Shown: piece by piece, positions 1-11,736 of the stretch | Position numbering within the stretch: position 1 is the stretch's first letter | Layout: the number at the start of each line of letters is the position of its first letter | Assembly (NCBI GenBank): GCA_023512105.1 | Contig: JAIMAE010000018.1 | Coordinates: 1 to 33,852 of the forward strand | Source of the DNA: Bacillota bacterium | GTDB lineage: Bacteria; Bacillota; Sulfobacillia; Sulfobacillales; Sulfobacillaceae | Reading direction: 5' to 3' | DNA: 33,852 nucleotides | Position numbers and translations under genes: made by a program | Notes under the pieces: generated by a model | Told to the model about the DNA's origin: nothing | What the model saw: the letters and a program-made list of their open reading frames with translations, nothing else | The model's database searches: none

Positions 1-387
1 GTCGAGGCCAGCCTAAAGCAGGCCGCTTTGTGGGACGAGGTCCGGGGAAAGCTGCGCCGCCCGGCGGCCTCGCTCTCCGGCGGTCAACAACAACGCCTCT
101 GTCTGGCGCGGGCCTTGGCGGTCGATCCGGAGGTGCTGTTGATGGACGAGCCGACCAGCGCGCTGGATCCGGTGGCGGCTGCTCGAATCGAGGAGTTGGT
201 GGTAGAGTTAAAAGGGCGGTATACGATTCTCCTGGTGACCCACAACCTCCAGCAGGCGGCGCGCATTTCCGACTTCACCGCGTTCTTGCAGCGCGGCGAG
301 TTGGTGGAGGTCGGGGAGACGCGCAGCATGTTCACGGCCCCCAAGGATCGGCGCACCGAGGAGTATCTGACCGGACGACTGGAGTGA
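1..387 (+). CDS. pstB: Phosphate ABC transporter ATP-binding protein PstB (3' part)
   Basis: The reading frame is open from the first base, so this is the C-terminal half of an ABC ATPase whose start lies outside the window. The ABC signature [15 protein letters not shown] is followed by Walker B ([13 protein letters not shown]) and the switch histidine in LLVTHN. The GGQQQR form of the signature and the phoU gene directly downstream point to PstB, the cytoplasmic ATPase that powers high-affinity phosphate import through PstCA. Walker A is not in the window. The gene ends 18 bases before phoU, as expected for the end of a pst operon. Family assignment as an ABC ATPase is certain; the PstB call rests on the signature and the neighbour. 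Confidence 0.92.
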   Translation, partial: VEASLKQAALWDEVRGKLRRPAASLSGGQQQRLCLARALAVDPEVLLMDEPTSALDPVAAARIEELVVELKGRYTILLVTHNLQQAARISDFTAFLQRGELVEVGETRSMFTAPKDRRTEEYLTGRLE

Positions 388-405
388 CGGCCGGGCGGAG
401 AGGGG

Positions 406-1074
406 GTGGCATCGGCGGTTCGCCAATTTTTTCAACGGGAGTTAAAGGATCTAGACCAGGAACTGTTGCGCATGGGGGCTTTGGTAGAGGACCAGATTCG
501 CCGCGCGGTGCGGGCGCTGACCGAGCACGACGTGACCCTGGCCCGCGAAGTGGTGGCCGACGACGACCGCGTCGACGATTTGGAGAAGGACCTGGAACGG
601 CGGTGCCTCACCCTGTTGGCCCTGCAACAGCCGCTGGCCGGAGACCTTAGGGCCGTCTCCACCGTGCTGAAGATCATCACCGACCTCGAACGCATGGCCG
701 ACCACGCCACCGACATCGCCCAGGTGGCGGTGCGACTGGGCGACCAGCCGTTTGTGAAGCCGCTGGTGGACATCCCTCAGATGGCGCGCCTGGCCAGCTC
801 CATGGTCCGGGCGGCCCTCAACGCCTACGTGCACCGCAGCCTGGAAGAGGCCTGGGCGATGATTCGACTAGACGACGACGTCGACCGGCTGTTTGCCCAG
901 ATCTTTCACGACCTCTTGGAGCTGATGCGCGAGCGGCCTGACACGGTGGCCCAGGCCACCTATTTGTTGTTCGTGGCCAACTACCTGGAGCGCATCGGCG
1001 ACCATGCCACCAACCTCGGAGAGTGGGTGATCTACATGGTCACGGGAGAGCGGCAACGCAAGCATCTGGAATAG
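406..1074 (+). CDS. phoU: Phosphate transport system regulatory protein PhoU
   Basis: This encodes 222 aa from a GTG start preceded by a purine-rich stretch (GAGAGGGG). It shows the tandem three-helix repeat of PhoU: each half carries an acidic metal-binding motif, DLERMADHATDIAQ near residue 90 and YLERIGDHATNLGEW near residue 190. Length matches the family (about 215-230 aa). PhoU is a peripheral cytoplasmic protein that links the Pst transporter to the PhoR kinase and represses the Pho regulon when phosphate is sufficient. It follows pstB by 18 bases and is probably the last gene of that operon. No phoR/phoB pair is next to it; the two-component pair at 11.7-14.0 kb is not obviously the phosphate pair. 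Confidence 0.95.
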   Translation: MASAVRQFFQRELKDLDQELLRMGALVEDQIRRAVRALTEHDVTLAREVVADDDRVDDLEKDLERRCLTLLALQQPLAGDLRAVSTVLKIITDLERMADHATDIAQVAVRLGDQPFVKPLVDIPQMARLASSMVRAALNAYVHRSLEEAWAMIRLDDDVDRLFAQIFHDLLELMRERPDTVAQATYLLFVANYLERIGDHATNLGEWVIYMVTGERQRKHLE

Positions 1075-1093
1075 CGGGGCGGCGATTTTTCGA

Positions 1094-1099
1094 TACAAT
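1094..1099 (+). promoter_or_regulatory. Possible -10 element for the gapA operon
   Basis: TACAAT lies in the 84-base gap between phoU and gapA, about 60 bases before the gapA start. I see no convincing -35 hexamer at 16-18 bases upstream, so the call is weak. It is the only AT-rich hexamer of this type in the gap. A promoter would be expected here because the gene function changes from phosphate uptake to glycolysis. Confidence 0.3.
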
Positions 1100-1143
1100 G
1101 GGAGGGGTACGGGCTCTCGGAGCGGATACCTTTTGCCGTTTAA

Positions 1144-2166
<1,023 letters not shown>

Positions 2167-2169
2167 GCG

Positions 2170-3411
2170 ATGGCGGAGGCGGTCATCCCATCTCAGTCCC
2201 GTCCCCCCTATCGCACCGTGGCCGACCTCGAGCCGGTCGCCGGCAAGCGGGTCTTGGTGCGGGTCGACTTCAACGTCCCCATCGATCGGGCTCGTGGCCG
2301 GATCGAAGACGACTCTCGAATCGTGGAGACGCTGCCCACCATTGAGTACCTCATCCAACGCGGAGCCGCCGTGATCCTGATCAGCCACTGGGGTCGACCC
2401 AAGGGCTGGGACCCCGAGGCCAGCCTCGGCCCGGTCGCTGCGCGCTTGGCACAACTTTTGGCCTGCCCCGTCCACTTTGTGCCCGACGTGGTGGGGGAAA
2501 AAGCGCAGGCGGCGGCCAGGGCGCTGAAACCCGGAGAGGTTTTGCTGTTAGAAAACGTGCGCTTTGAGCCCGGGGAGACCAAAAACAGCCCGGAGTTGGC
2601 CCAGGCCTTGGCCCGTTTGGCCGACTGCTACGTCGACGACGCCTTTGGCGCCGCCCACCGCGCCCACGCCTCGATCGAGGGCGTCACCCATTATCTGCCC
2701 TCGGCCGCCGGGTTTTTGATGGAACGCGAACTCAAGGCCTTGGATGAGATTTTAGGACAGCCGGATCGCCCCTACTGGGCGGTGATCGGCGGCTCCAAGG
2801 TCAGCGATAAGGCGCTCTTGCTGGAGGAGCTGCTACAAAAAGTCGACGGCTTGGTCATCGGCGGCGCCATGGCCAACACCTTTTTGGCCGCCGAAGGGCT
2901 GGATATGGGAGCCTCCAAAGTCGAAAAAGACGCCTTTGGGGCGGCCCGCCACCTTTTGCAGACCGCCCGCGAACGGGCAATTCCGGTGATTTTGCCTCAG
3001 GACCTGGTGGTGAGCGACGAATTTCGCGCCGATGCCTCCTGGCGGGTGGCCGAGCCCGGACGGCTTCGGGCCCAGGAAATGGCCCTGGACATCGGCCCGA
3101 AGACCGTGGCGGCGGTGGAAGAGGCCCTGTGCCACGCTCGCACGGTGTTCTGGAATGGGCCGATGGGCGTCTTCGAATGGGATGCCTTCGCCCACGGGAC
3201 GCTTGCGGTGGCGCGATGTTTGGCCCGGGTTTCCGCCAAGGTGGTGGTCGGCGGCGGCGACTCCCTGGCCGCGGTCACCAAGGCCGGGGTGCGCGAGCGG
3301 CTGACCCACGTCTCGACCGGCGGAGGCGCCTCCTTGGAATACCTGGAGGGCAAACCCCTGCCGGGGGTGGAGGCGCTGCGCCAAACGTCTTCGGGAGGGG
3401 CGCTTTCGTGA
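2170..3411 (+). CDS. pgk: Phosphoglycerate kinase
   Basis: This encodes 413 aa. The start ATG has AAAAGGGG about 7 bases upstream, inside the end of gapA. Family motifs in order are VLVRVDFNVPID (substrate loop), SHWGRPKG, LENVRFEPGE, YVDDAFGAAHRAHAS, GGSKVSDK, FWNGPMGVFEW and the glycine-rich VVGGGDSLAA, with HVSTGGGASLEYLEG near the end. It transfers phosphate from 1,3-bisphosphoglycerate to ADP. The protein begins about 15 residues before the usual family start (MAEAVIPSQSRPPYRT), giving a proline-rich N-terminal extension; no internal start has a better ribosome site. The stop codon overlaps the tpiA GTG start (GTGA), implying translational coupling. Confidence 0.97.
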   Translation: MAEAVIPSQSRPPYRTVADLEPVAGKRVLVRVDFNVPIDRARGRIEDDSRIVETLPTIEYLIQRGAAVILISHWGRPKGWDPEASLGPVAARLAQLLACPVHFVPDVVGEKAQAAARALKPGEVLLLENVRFEPGETKNSPELAQALARLADCYVDDAFGAAHRAHASIEGVTHYLPSAAGFLMERELKALDEILGQPDRPYWAVIGGSKVSDKALLLEELLQKVDGLVIGGAMANTFLAAEGLDMGASKVEKDAFGAARHLLQTARERAIPVILPQDLVVSDEFRADASWRVAEPGRLRAQEMALDIGPKTVAAVEEALCHARTVFWNGPMGVFEWDAFAHGTLAVARCLARVSAKVVVGGGDSLAAVTKAGVRERLTHVSTGGGASLEYLEGKPLPGVEALRQTSSGGALS

Positions 3412-4192
3412 GCCCGCGCACGCCGCTTCTGGTCGCCAACTGGAAGATGTACAAGACGGTGGCGGAGAGCCGGGTCTGGGCCGAGCGCTTTCGCGAGGCC
3501 GCCCTGCGCGAAGGCCTGGGGCAAGGGCGGGAGCTGGTGGTCGCTCCCACCGCGCCCTCATTGTGGGTGGTGGCCACCGCGCTGGACGGCACCGGCGTGG
3601 GGGTGGCGGCTCAAAACTTGGATCTGGGGGTCGAAGGGGCGCTCACCGGGGCGGTGTCCGGATACCTCCTGCGCCAAGCGGGAGCGGAATGGGTCGTCCT
3701 CGGGCATTCCGAGCGGCGCCAGCATTTTGGGGAGAGCGACCAACTGGTCGCCGAGAAGGTGTTGGCGGCGGTGGAAGCCGGGCTTGAGCCGATCGTCTGC
3801 ATCGGGGAGACCGAGGAGGAACATCGGGCTGGGAAAACCCAGGAGCGCCTGTTACAGCAGTTGAGTCCGGTGGTGGCCGCGGCAGGGCCGGAGCGGTGGC
3901 CCGGCCTCGTCATCGCCTACGAGCCGGTGTGGGCGATCGGCAGCGGGCGCACGCCCACGCCCGAGGTGATTGACGAGATCGCCGGCAGCTTGCGCAGCTG
4001 GCTGGGCCAACAATTGCCCGGCGTCGGCGCAGCCACCCGCATTTTGTATGGAGGCAGCGTGAACGAGCAAAACTTGGCATCCTTTTGGAGCTTGGAGCAC
4101 ATCGACGGCGCCTTGGTCGGCGGCGCCTCGCTGGACGTGGAGCGATTTGTGACCATGGCCAAGACCCCCCTGGGGGCAAAGGAGGAGAGGCG

Positions 4193-4196
<4 letters not shown>
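3408..4196 (+). CDS. tpiA: Triosephosphate isomerase
   Basis: This encodes 262 aa from a GTG that overlaps the pgk stop, with GGGAGGGG 7 bases upstream. The TIM barrel landmarks are all present: VANWKMYKT (Lys of the active site), VVLGHSERR (catalytic His), AYEPVWAIGSGRT (catalytic Glu and flexible loop 6), LYGGSVN and GALVGGASL (phosphate loops). It interconverts dihydroxyacetone phosphate and glyceraldehyde 3-phosphate. The same frame extends far upstream inside pgk, but the protein similarity begins only at this GTG. The ATGA overlap with gpmI continues the tight operon packing. Confidence 0.97.
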
Positions 4197-8096
<3,900 letters not shown>

Positions 8097-8103
8097 CGTT
8101 CGC

Positions 8104-8126
8104 CCCAGGGGGCTCTTCCCCTTGGG
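8104..8126 (+). terminator. Hairpin after the glycolysis operon, weak terminator candidate
   Basis: CCCAGGGG pairs with CCCCTTGGG (one bulged T) just after the HAD stop codon. No T-run follows, so intrinsic termination would be weak; it may instead stabilise the mRNA end. Confidence 0.35.
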
Positions 8127-8167
8127 ACTCCATAGGCTACTAACAAGCTAGGATTAGTCGGATATCC

Positions 8168-8196
8168 TTGCCTTTCTGATCCAGCTGTGCTAAGAT
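8168..8196 (+). promoter_or_regulatory. Sigma-A-type promoter for the peroxiredoxin gene
   Basis: TTGCCT (8168-8173) and TAAGAT (8191-8196) are separated by 17 bases, close to the housekeeping consensus. The predicted transcript starts near 8203, giving an unusually long leader of about 110 nt before the peroxiredoxin start at 8316. This makes the peroxiredoxin a separate transcription unit from the glycolysis operon. Confidence 0.6.
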
Positions 8197-8202
8197 GCGG
8201 AC

Positions 8203-8310
8203 GAGGCTTTTCCTGGGAGAATCTGGCCCAGGAAAGCGCGTCTTTCGCCGAAAACGGCAGAATCCTGCCTGTGAGGACAGGATTTGAATCCGAGCGAAAC
8301 CAAGGGAGGG
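8203..8310 (+). promoter_or_regulatory. Structured 5' leader of the peroxiredoxin mRNA
   Basis: The leader folds by eye into several strong helices. TTTCCTGGG (8209-8217) pairs perfectly with CCCAGGAAA (8227-8235). AATCCTGCCT pairs with AGG-A-CAGGATT (8261-8284) with one bulged A and a GTG loop. GCCG-AAAA-CGGC (8247-8258) forms a small hairpin. TTTCGC (8243-8248) can pair with GCGAAA (8294-8299) to enclose the middle part, competing for two bases with the small hairpin. The ribosome site AGGGAGGG (8303-8310) follows directly. I do not recognise a described riboswitch class, and the arrangement is not a tRNA. It could be a cis-regulatory RNA or just a stable leader. Confidence 0.45.
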
Positions 8311-8315
8311 TTTAC

Positions 8316-8966
8316 ATGGACGAGCACGTGGCTCCGCGGATGCCCGGCCTGGGCGAGGAGGCCCCCGACTTTGAGGCGGTTTCCACCTTCGGGCCGATTC
8401 GCCTGAGCGATTTCCGCGGCAAGAAGTGGGTGGTGTTGTTTTCCCACCCGGCGGACTTCACGCCGGTCTGAACTTCCGAGTTTGTCGCTTTTGCCAAGCG
8501 CGCCCCTCAGTTTGAGGAGCGTAACGTCCAATTGATTGGGTTATCGGTCGACTCGGTGTACTCTCACCTGGCTTGGCAGGCCAGCATCGAGCAGAACTTC
8601 GGGATCAAGATCCCCTTCCCGGTAATTGCCGACCTCGACCAGCGGGTCTCTCGCCTCTACGGGATGATTCACCCTGGCGCCGCTTCCACTGCCACCGTGC
8701 GCACCGTCTTCTTCATCGACGACAAAGGGATCGTGCGCGCCATGATCTACTACCCCTTGAGCCTCGGACGCAACATCGACGAGATTGTCCGGGTGGTAGA
8801 CGGGCTGCAAAAGAACGCCCGCGAAGGGCTGGCCACTCCCGCCGACTGGCGCCCTGGGGAGCCGGCGGTGATTCCGGCTCCGGTGACCGTTCAGGGTTTA
8901 AGGGAACGGCTGGAGCAACAGGGCTCGCCTGGACAGACCACCTGGTATTACAAAGTGACCACCTGA
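8316..8966 (+). CDS. Prx6-type peroxiredoxin with TGA (selenocysteine) at the peroxidatic position
   Basis: Starting at ATG 8316 (AGGGAGGG upstream), the frame meets TGA at 8469-8471 (codon 52) and then continues open to 8966, giving 216 aa if TGA is decoded. The interrupted motif is [15 protein letters not shown]. In the Prx1/Prx6 families the motif PxxxTxxC places the peroxidatic cysteine exactly at this codon. Other Prx6 features follow: the conserved Arg129 in [20 protein letters not shown], and a C-terminal arm with TPADWRPG. The decoded protein has no cysteine at all, so activity would rest on selenocysteine. Prx selenoproteins with the TxxU motif are known in bacteria (e.g. PrxU of Eubacterium acidaminophilum). 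The gene stands alone between its own promoter and a hairpin. A nonsense mutant is the alternative; intact downstream coding and the SECIS-like hairpin argue against it. Standard gene callers would split or truncate this gene. Confidence 0.85.
8501..8521 (+). promoter_or_regulatory. Candidate bacterial SECIS element
   Basis: The stem is CGC-C-CCTC / GAGG-A-GCG with one C·A mismatch: 8501-8503 pairs with 8519-8521 and 8505-8508 pairs with 8514-8517. The 5-nt loop is AGTTT. The stem begins 29 nt after the TGA, the upper stem has 4 base pairs, and G is the second loop base. This matches the bacterial SECIS rules as I recall them (apical stem-loop roughly 16-37 nt from UGA, G within the first two loop bases). 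It lies within the coding region, as bacterial SECIS elements do for SelB binding. The fold is by eye. Confidence 0.6.
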
Positions 8967-8974
8967 ACCTCCAA

Positions 8975-8994
8975 GGGCCGGCGAAAGCCGGCCC
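8975..8994 (+). terminator. Hairpin after the peroxiredoxin gene
   Basis: GGGCCGGC-GAAA-GCCGGCCC is a perfect 8-bp hairpin with a stable GNRA tetraloop, 9 bases after the stop codon. It is not followed by a T-run, so it may be a weak terminator or a 3' protective structure. Confidence 0.5.
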
Positions 8995-9025
8995 TGCGTC
9001 ATCTAAAGGCGGCCAAGCGGGGTGG

Positions 9026-9031
9026 TATAAT
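9026..9031 (+). promoter_or_regulatory. Consensus -10 element before secG
   Basis: A perfect TATAAT lies 64 bases before the secG start. The position 17 bases upstream (CTAAAG) is not a good -35 hexamer. It probably starts the secG-rnr transcript. Confidence 0.45.
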
Positions 9032-9094
9032 AAAGTGCACTGAGTTGGGAGCGCCTACGGGCGATTCGGGGATCTCAGAGAGGGAGTTTAGGCG

Positions 9095-9322
9095 ATGTTC
9101 GTCACGGTGTTGACCATTTTGGAAGTTGTCCTGGCCTTGGCCACCATGGCCGCGGTGCTGTTTCAAACCGGAACCATCCCCGGCATGTCCTCCTCCTGGA
9201 GCGCCTACCCGATGGGAGGCGGGCAGAAAAAAGGGGTCGACGAGTTCTTGGAGCGGGTGACCATCGTCCTCGGGGCGCTGTTGGCGGCGGTCACCCTGAT
9301 CTTGGTGCACCAAATTCATTGA
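9095..9322 (+). CDS. secG: Preprotein translocase subunit SecG
   Basis: This encodes 75 aa from an ATG with AGAGAGGGAG upstream. Two hydrophobic helices are seen, residues about 3-22 and 53-73, joined by a glycine/serine-rich loop that contains the family-like QTG....GMSSSW and the GGGQKKGVDEFLERVT segment before helix 2. It is the small membrane subunit that stimulates SecYE-SecA protein export. The secG-rnr neighbourhood is common in Firmicutes, often also with smpB and ssrA, which lie about 6 kb downstream here. Confidence 0.93.
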   Translation: MFVTVLTILEVVLALATMAAVLFQTGTIPGMSSSWSAYPMGGGQKKGVDEFLERVTIVLGALLAAVTLILVHQIH

Positions 9323-11658
9323 GGGAGCGGGGAAATATCGGAAAAGGTACGAGCAAGGCGTCTCGCCCCTCCGCCAAGCGGACGCCACCTAAAAACAGGC
9401 ATAAGACCGGTCCGGCCCAGCCGTCCCGCGCCGCCTCTGCCCGGGGAGGAGCAGCGGGACCGCAGGCATGGGAGGGGCGGCTGTATGACCTTTTGCGGGA
9501 ACAACCGGCTCCCCGCCCGATGGTGCTCCGCCGGCTGGCGCATGGCGCAAAGCGGGTCGAGGCCGGTCTTGAGCGGGCGTTGAGCGGGCTCATCCGCCAA
9601 GGGTGGGTGAGGCAGGACCGGCAGGGACTGCTGACCCTGGAACGGCGAATTGGGCGCATTAGCCTCAATCCCCGGGGGTTTGGATTTGTGGAGAGCGCGG
9701 AGCATCCCGGGGAGGATGTGTTCGTGCCTGAGCGCTGGCTCGGGGGGGCTTGGCACAACGACCAGGTCGAAGTCTGGGTGCGCCAAGCTCCGGATGGGCC
9801 GGGGCCGGAGGGGCGGGTCATGGGGGTGATTTCCCGAGCGGTCACCGAGGTGGTGGGGCGCCTCACCCCGACGCGACAGGGTTGGCTGGTGGTGCCCCAG
9901 GATACCCGGCTGCCTACCGTCTCCATAGGGCGGAAGCGGGGCGGGGAGGCATTTAAGGCCGGGGAGATGGCGGTGGCGGAGATCCGCGTCTGGCCGGAGC
10001 GGCCCGGTCAGTTGGTTCGCGGGGCCTTGCAGCGGGTCTTGGGTCGGGCCGGGGCACCGGGGATGGACATCGCCGTGCTGATGGCGGAGCGCAAGCTGCC
10101 GGCCGAATTTCCCCCCGAGGTGGTGCGCGAGGCCGAGCGCCTGCCGCGGCGGGTGCGCCCGCAGGACCGCAAGGGGCGTGTCGACCTCACCGACCAGTTG
10201 GTGGTGACGATCGACGGCAGCGACGCCAAGGACCTTGACGACGCCATCTCTTTAGAGAGGCTGCGAGGCGGCGGCTACCTGCTGGGGGTGCACATCGCCG
10301 ACGTCAGCTATTACGTGCCCGAGGGCAGCGCCTTGGACTTGGAGGCTCGGCAACGGGGCACCAGCATCTATCTGGTCGACCGCGTGATCCCGATGTTTCC
10401 AGAGCGCTTGTCCAACGGGATCGCCAGCCTCAATCCGCACGAGCTGCGCCTGACCGTGTCGGCGTGGATTGAGTTGGACCGCTACGGGCGGGTGCTAAAC
10501 GCCCGCTTTGGGCGTTCGGTGATCCGGTCCCGCCACCGCCTGACCTACGAAGGGGTCAATGCGATTTTGGCCGGCCGCGAGCCTGACCCCCACGGCCTGC
10601 GGCCGTGGCTGGAGATGGCGGCCGCTTTGCGGGAACTGCTGCTGCGGCGCCGGATGCAGCGCGGCGCGCTCGACTTCGACCTTCCGGAGGCCAAGGTCAT
10701 CTTGGACCGCCTCGGCCAACCGGTGGACATCCTGCTGAGGACGCGCGGAGTGGCGGAGTCGATCATCGAGGAGTTTATGCTGACGGCCAACGAGGTGGTG
10801 GCCCACAAGCTGCTGGAGGCTGGGCTGCCGGGGCTGTTTCGGGTCCACGAGGCTCCTGACCCCGACCGGATCGCCCAGTTTCGGGAGCTGATCGGCGCTT
10901 TGGGATATCGCTTGCCGCGGGAGGTGACCTCCAAGGCGCTGCAGCATCTCTTGGACCGGGTGGAAGGAAAGCCGGAGGAGCGGATCGTGAACACCGTCTT
11001 GCTGCGGACGATGCGCCAGGCGCGCTACAGCCCGAACAACATCGGCCACTTCGGCCTGGCCTCGGCCGAGTACACGCACTTCACCTCGCCCATACGCCGC
11101 TATCCCGACCTCTGGGTGCACCGGGTGTTGACCCATTTCCTCGAGGGGCGGCTGACCCCAGACCTTTTGGAACGTTGGCGCAAGCTGGCGCCAGAGGTGG
11201 CGGAGGTGGCGTCGGTTCGCGAGCGGGAGGCGATGGAGGCCGAGCGCGAGTCGGTGTTGATCAAACAAATAGACTACATGGCGGATAAACTGGGGGCGCG
11301 TTACCCGGGGGTGATCTCCGGAGTGACGGGATTTGGCCTGTTTGTGGAGTTGCCCAACCTGGTGGAGGGATTGGTGCGGGTAGAGAGCTTACCGCGCGAC
11401 CATTGGGTCTACGACCCGGTCCATTATCGATTGCGGGGCGAGCGCACCGGGATCGGTTTTCGCCTTGGCGACACGGTGGAGGTGGAGGTGGTCCGAGTCG
11501 ACCGACAGCTGCGCCGCATCGACCTCGGGTTGGTCTTGCCGCAAGGGGGGCTCGGCGACCGCCCAGAGCCGGGGGGCGCAGAGCGGAGCGACCAGCCCAA
11601 GCCGGGGAGAGGGCCGGTTTCTCGGTCGCGCAGAAAGCGGCGAGCCGCCGGGGGCTAG
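9319..11658 (+). CDS. rnr: Ribonuclease R
   Basis: This encodes up to 779 aa. Domain order is a basic N-terminus (to about residue 50), a winged-helix region near residues 50-105, cold-shock OB folds around 105-240, and the RNB catalytic domain. A C-terminal S1 domain (YPGVISGVTGFGLFVELPN, about residue 655 on) and a lysine/arginine-rich tail follow. The RNB metal centre is VTIDGSDAKDLDDAISLE with its Asp cluster, and TSPIRRYPDLWVHR is also diagnostic. It is a processive 3'-5' exonuclease that degrades structured RNA and takes part in tmRNA-mediated decay, which fits smpB and ssrA nearby. The TTG start overlaps the secG stop and has no clear ribosome site. The first 50 or so residues are therefore uncertain. 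Confidence 0.95.
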   Translation: MRERGNIGKGTSKASRPSAKRTPPKNRHKTGPAQPSRAASARGGAAGPQAWEGRLYDLLREQPAPRPMVLRRLAHGAKRVEAGLERALSGLIRQGWVRQDRQGLLTLERRIGRISLNPRGFGFVESAEHPGEDVFVPERWLGGAWHNDQVEVWVRQAPDGPGPEGRVMGVISRAVTEVVGRLTPTRQGWLVVPQDTRLPTVSIGRKRGGEAFKAGEMAVAEIRVWPERPGQLVRGALQRVLGRAGAPGMDIAVLMAERKLPAEFPPEVVREAERLPRRVRPQDRKGRVDLTDQLVVTIDGSDAKDLDDAISLERLRGGGYLLGVHIADVSYYVPEGSALDLEARQRGTSIYLVDRVIPMFPERLSNGIASLNPHELRLTVSAWIELDRYGRVLNARFGRSVIRSRHRLTYEGVNAILAGREPDPHGLRPWLEMAAALRELLLRRRMQRGALDFDLPEAKVILDRLGQPVDILLRTRGVAESIIEEFMLTANEVVAHKLLEAGLPGLFRVHEAPDPDRIAQFRELIGALGYRLPREVTSKALQHLLDRVEGKPEERIVNTVLLRTMRQARYSPNNIGHFGLASAEYTHFTSPIRRYPDLWVHRVLTHFLEGRLTPDLLERWRKLAPEVAEVASVREREAMEAERESVLIKQIDYMADKLGARYPGVISGVTGFGLFVELPNLVEGLVRVESLPRDHWVYDPVHYRLRGERTGIGFRLGDTVEVEVVRVDRQLRRIDLGLVLPQGGLGDRPEPGGAERSDQPKPGRGPVSRSRRKRRAAGG

Positions 11659-11736
11659 GGGTGCCATCCTGATTCCAACACTCTCCATTCACATTTCCAC
11701 GCCTCGGGTGCGAAGATAAGGGGAGAGTTGCGGGGG

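Noticed and set aside
3129-3407. An upstream extension of the triosephosphate isomerase frame inside pgk.
   Set aside because: The family similarity begins at the GTG at 3408, which has a ribosome site; the upstream part is an out-of-frame translation of pgk.
8203-8310. Leader of the peroxiredoxin gene as a tRNA or tRNA-Sec gene.
   Set aside because: The hairpins do not form a cloverleaf, there is no T-arm TTCRA loop or CCA end, and the segment abuts a ribosome site.
8316-8966. Peroxiredoxin read as a pseudogene interrupted by a nonsense mutation.
   Set aside because: The stop is exactly the catalytic codon, it is TGA rather than TAA or TAG, the rest of the frame is intact and conserved, and a hairpin with SECIS geometry follows. 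A pseudogene cannot be fully excluded without the selenocysteine genes.
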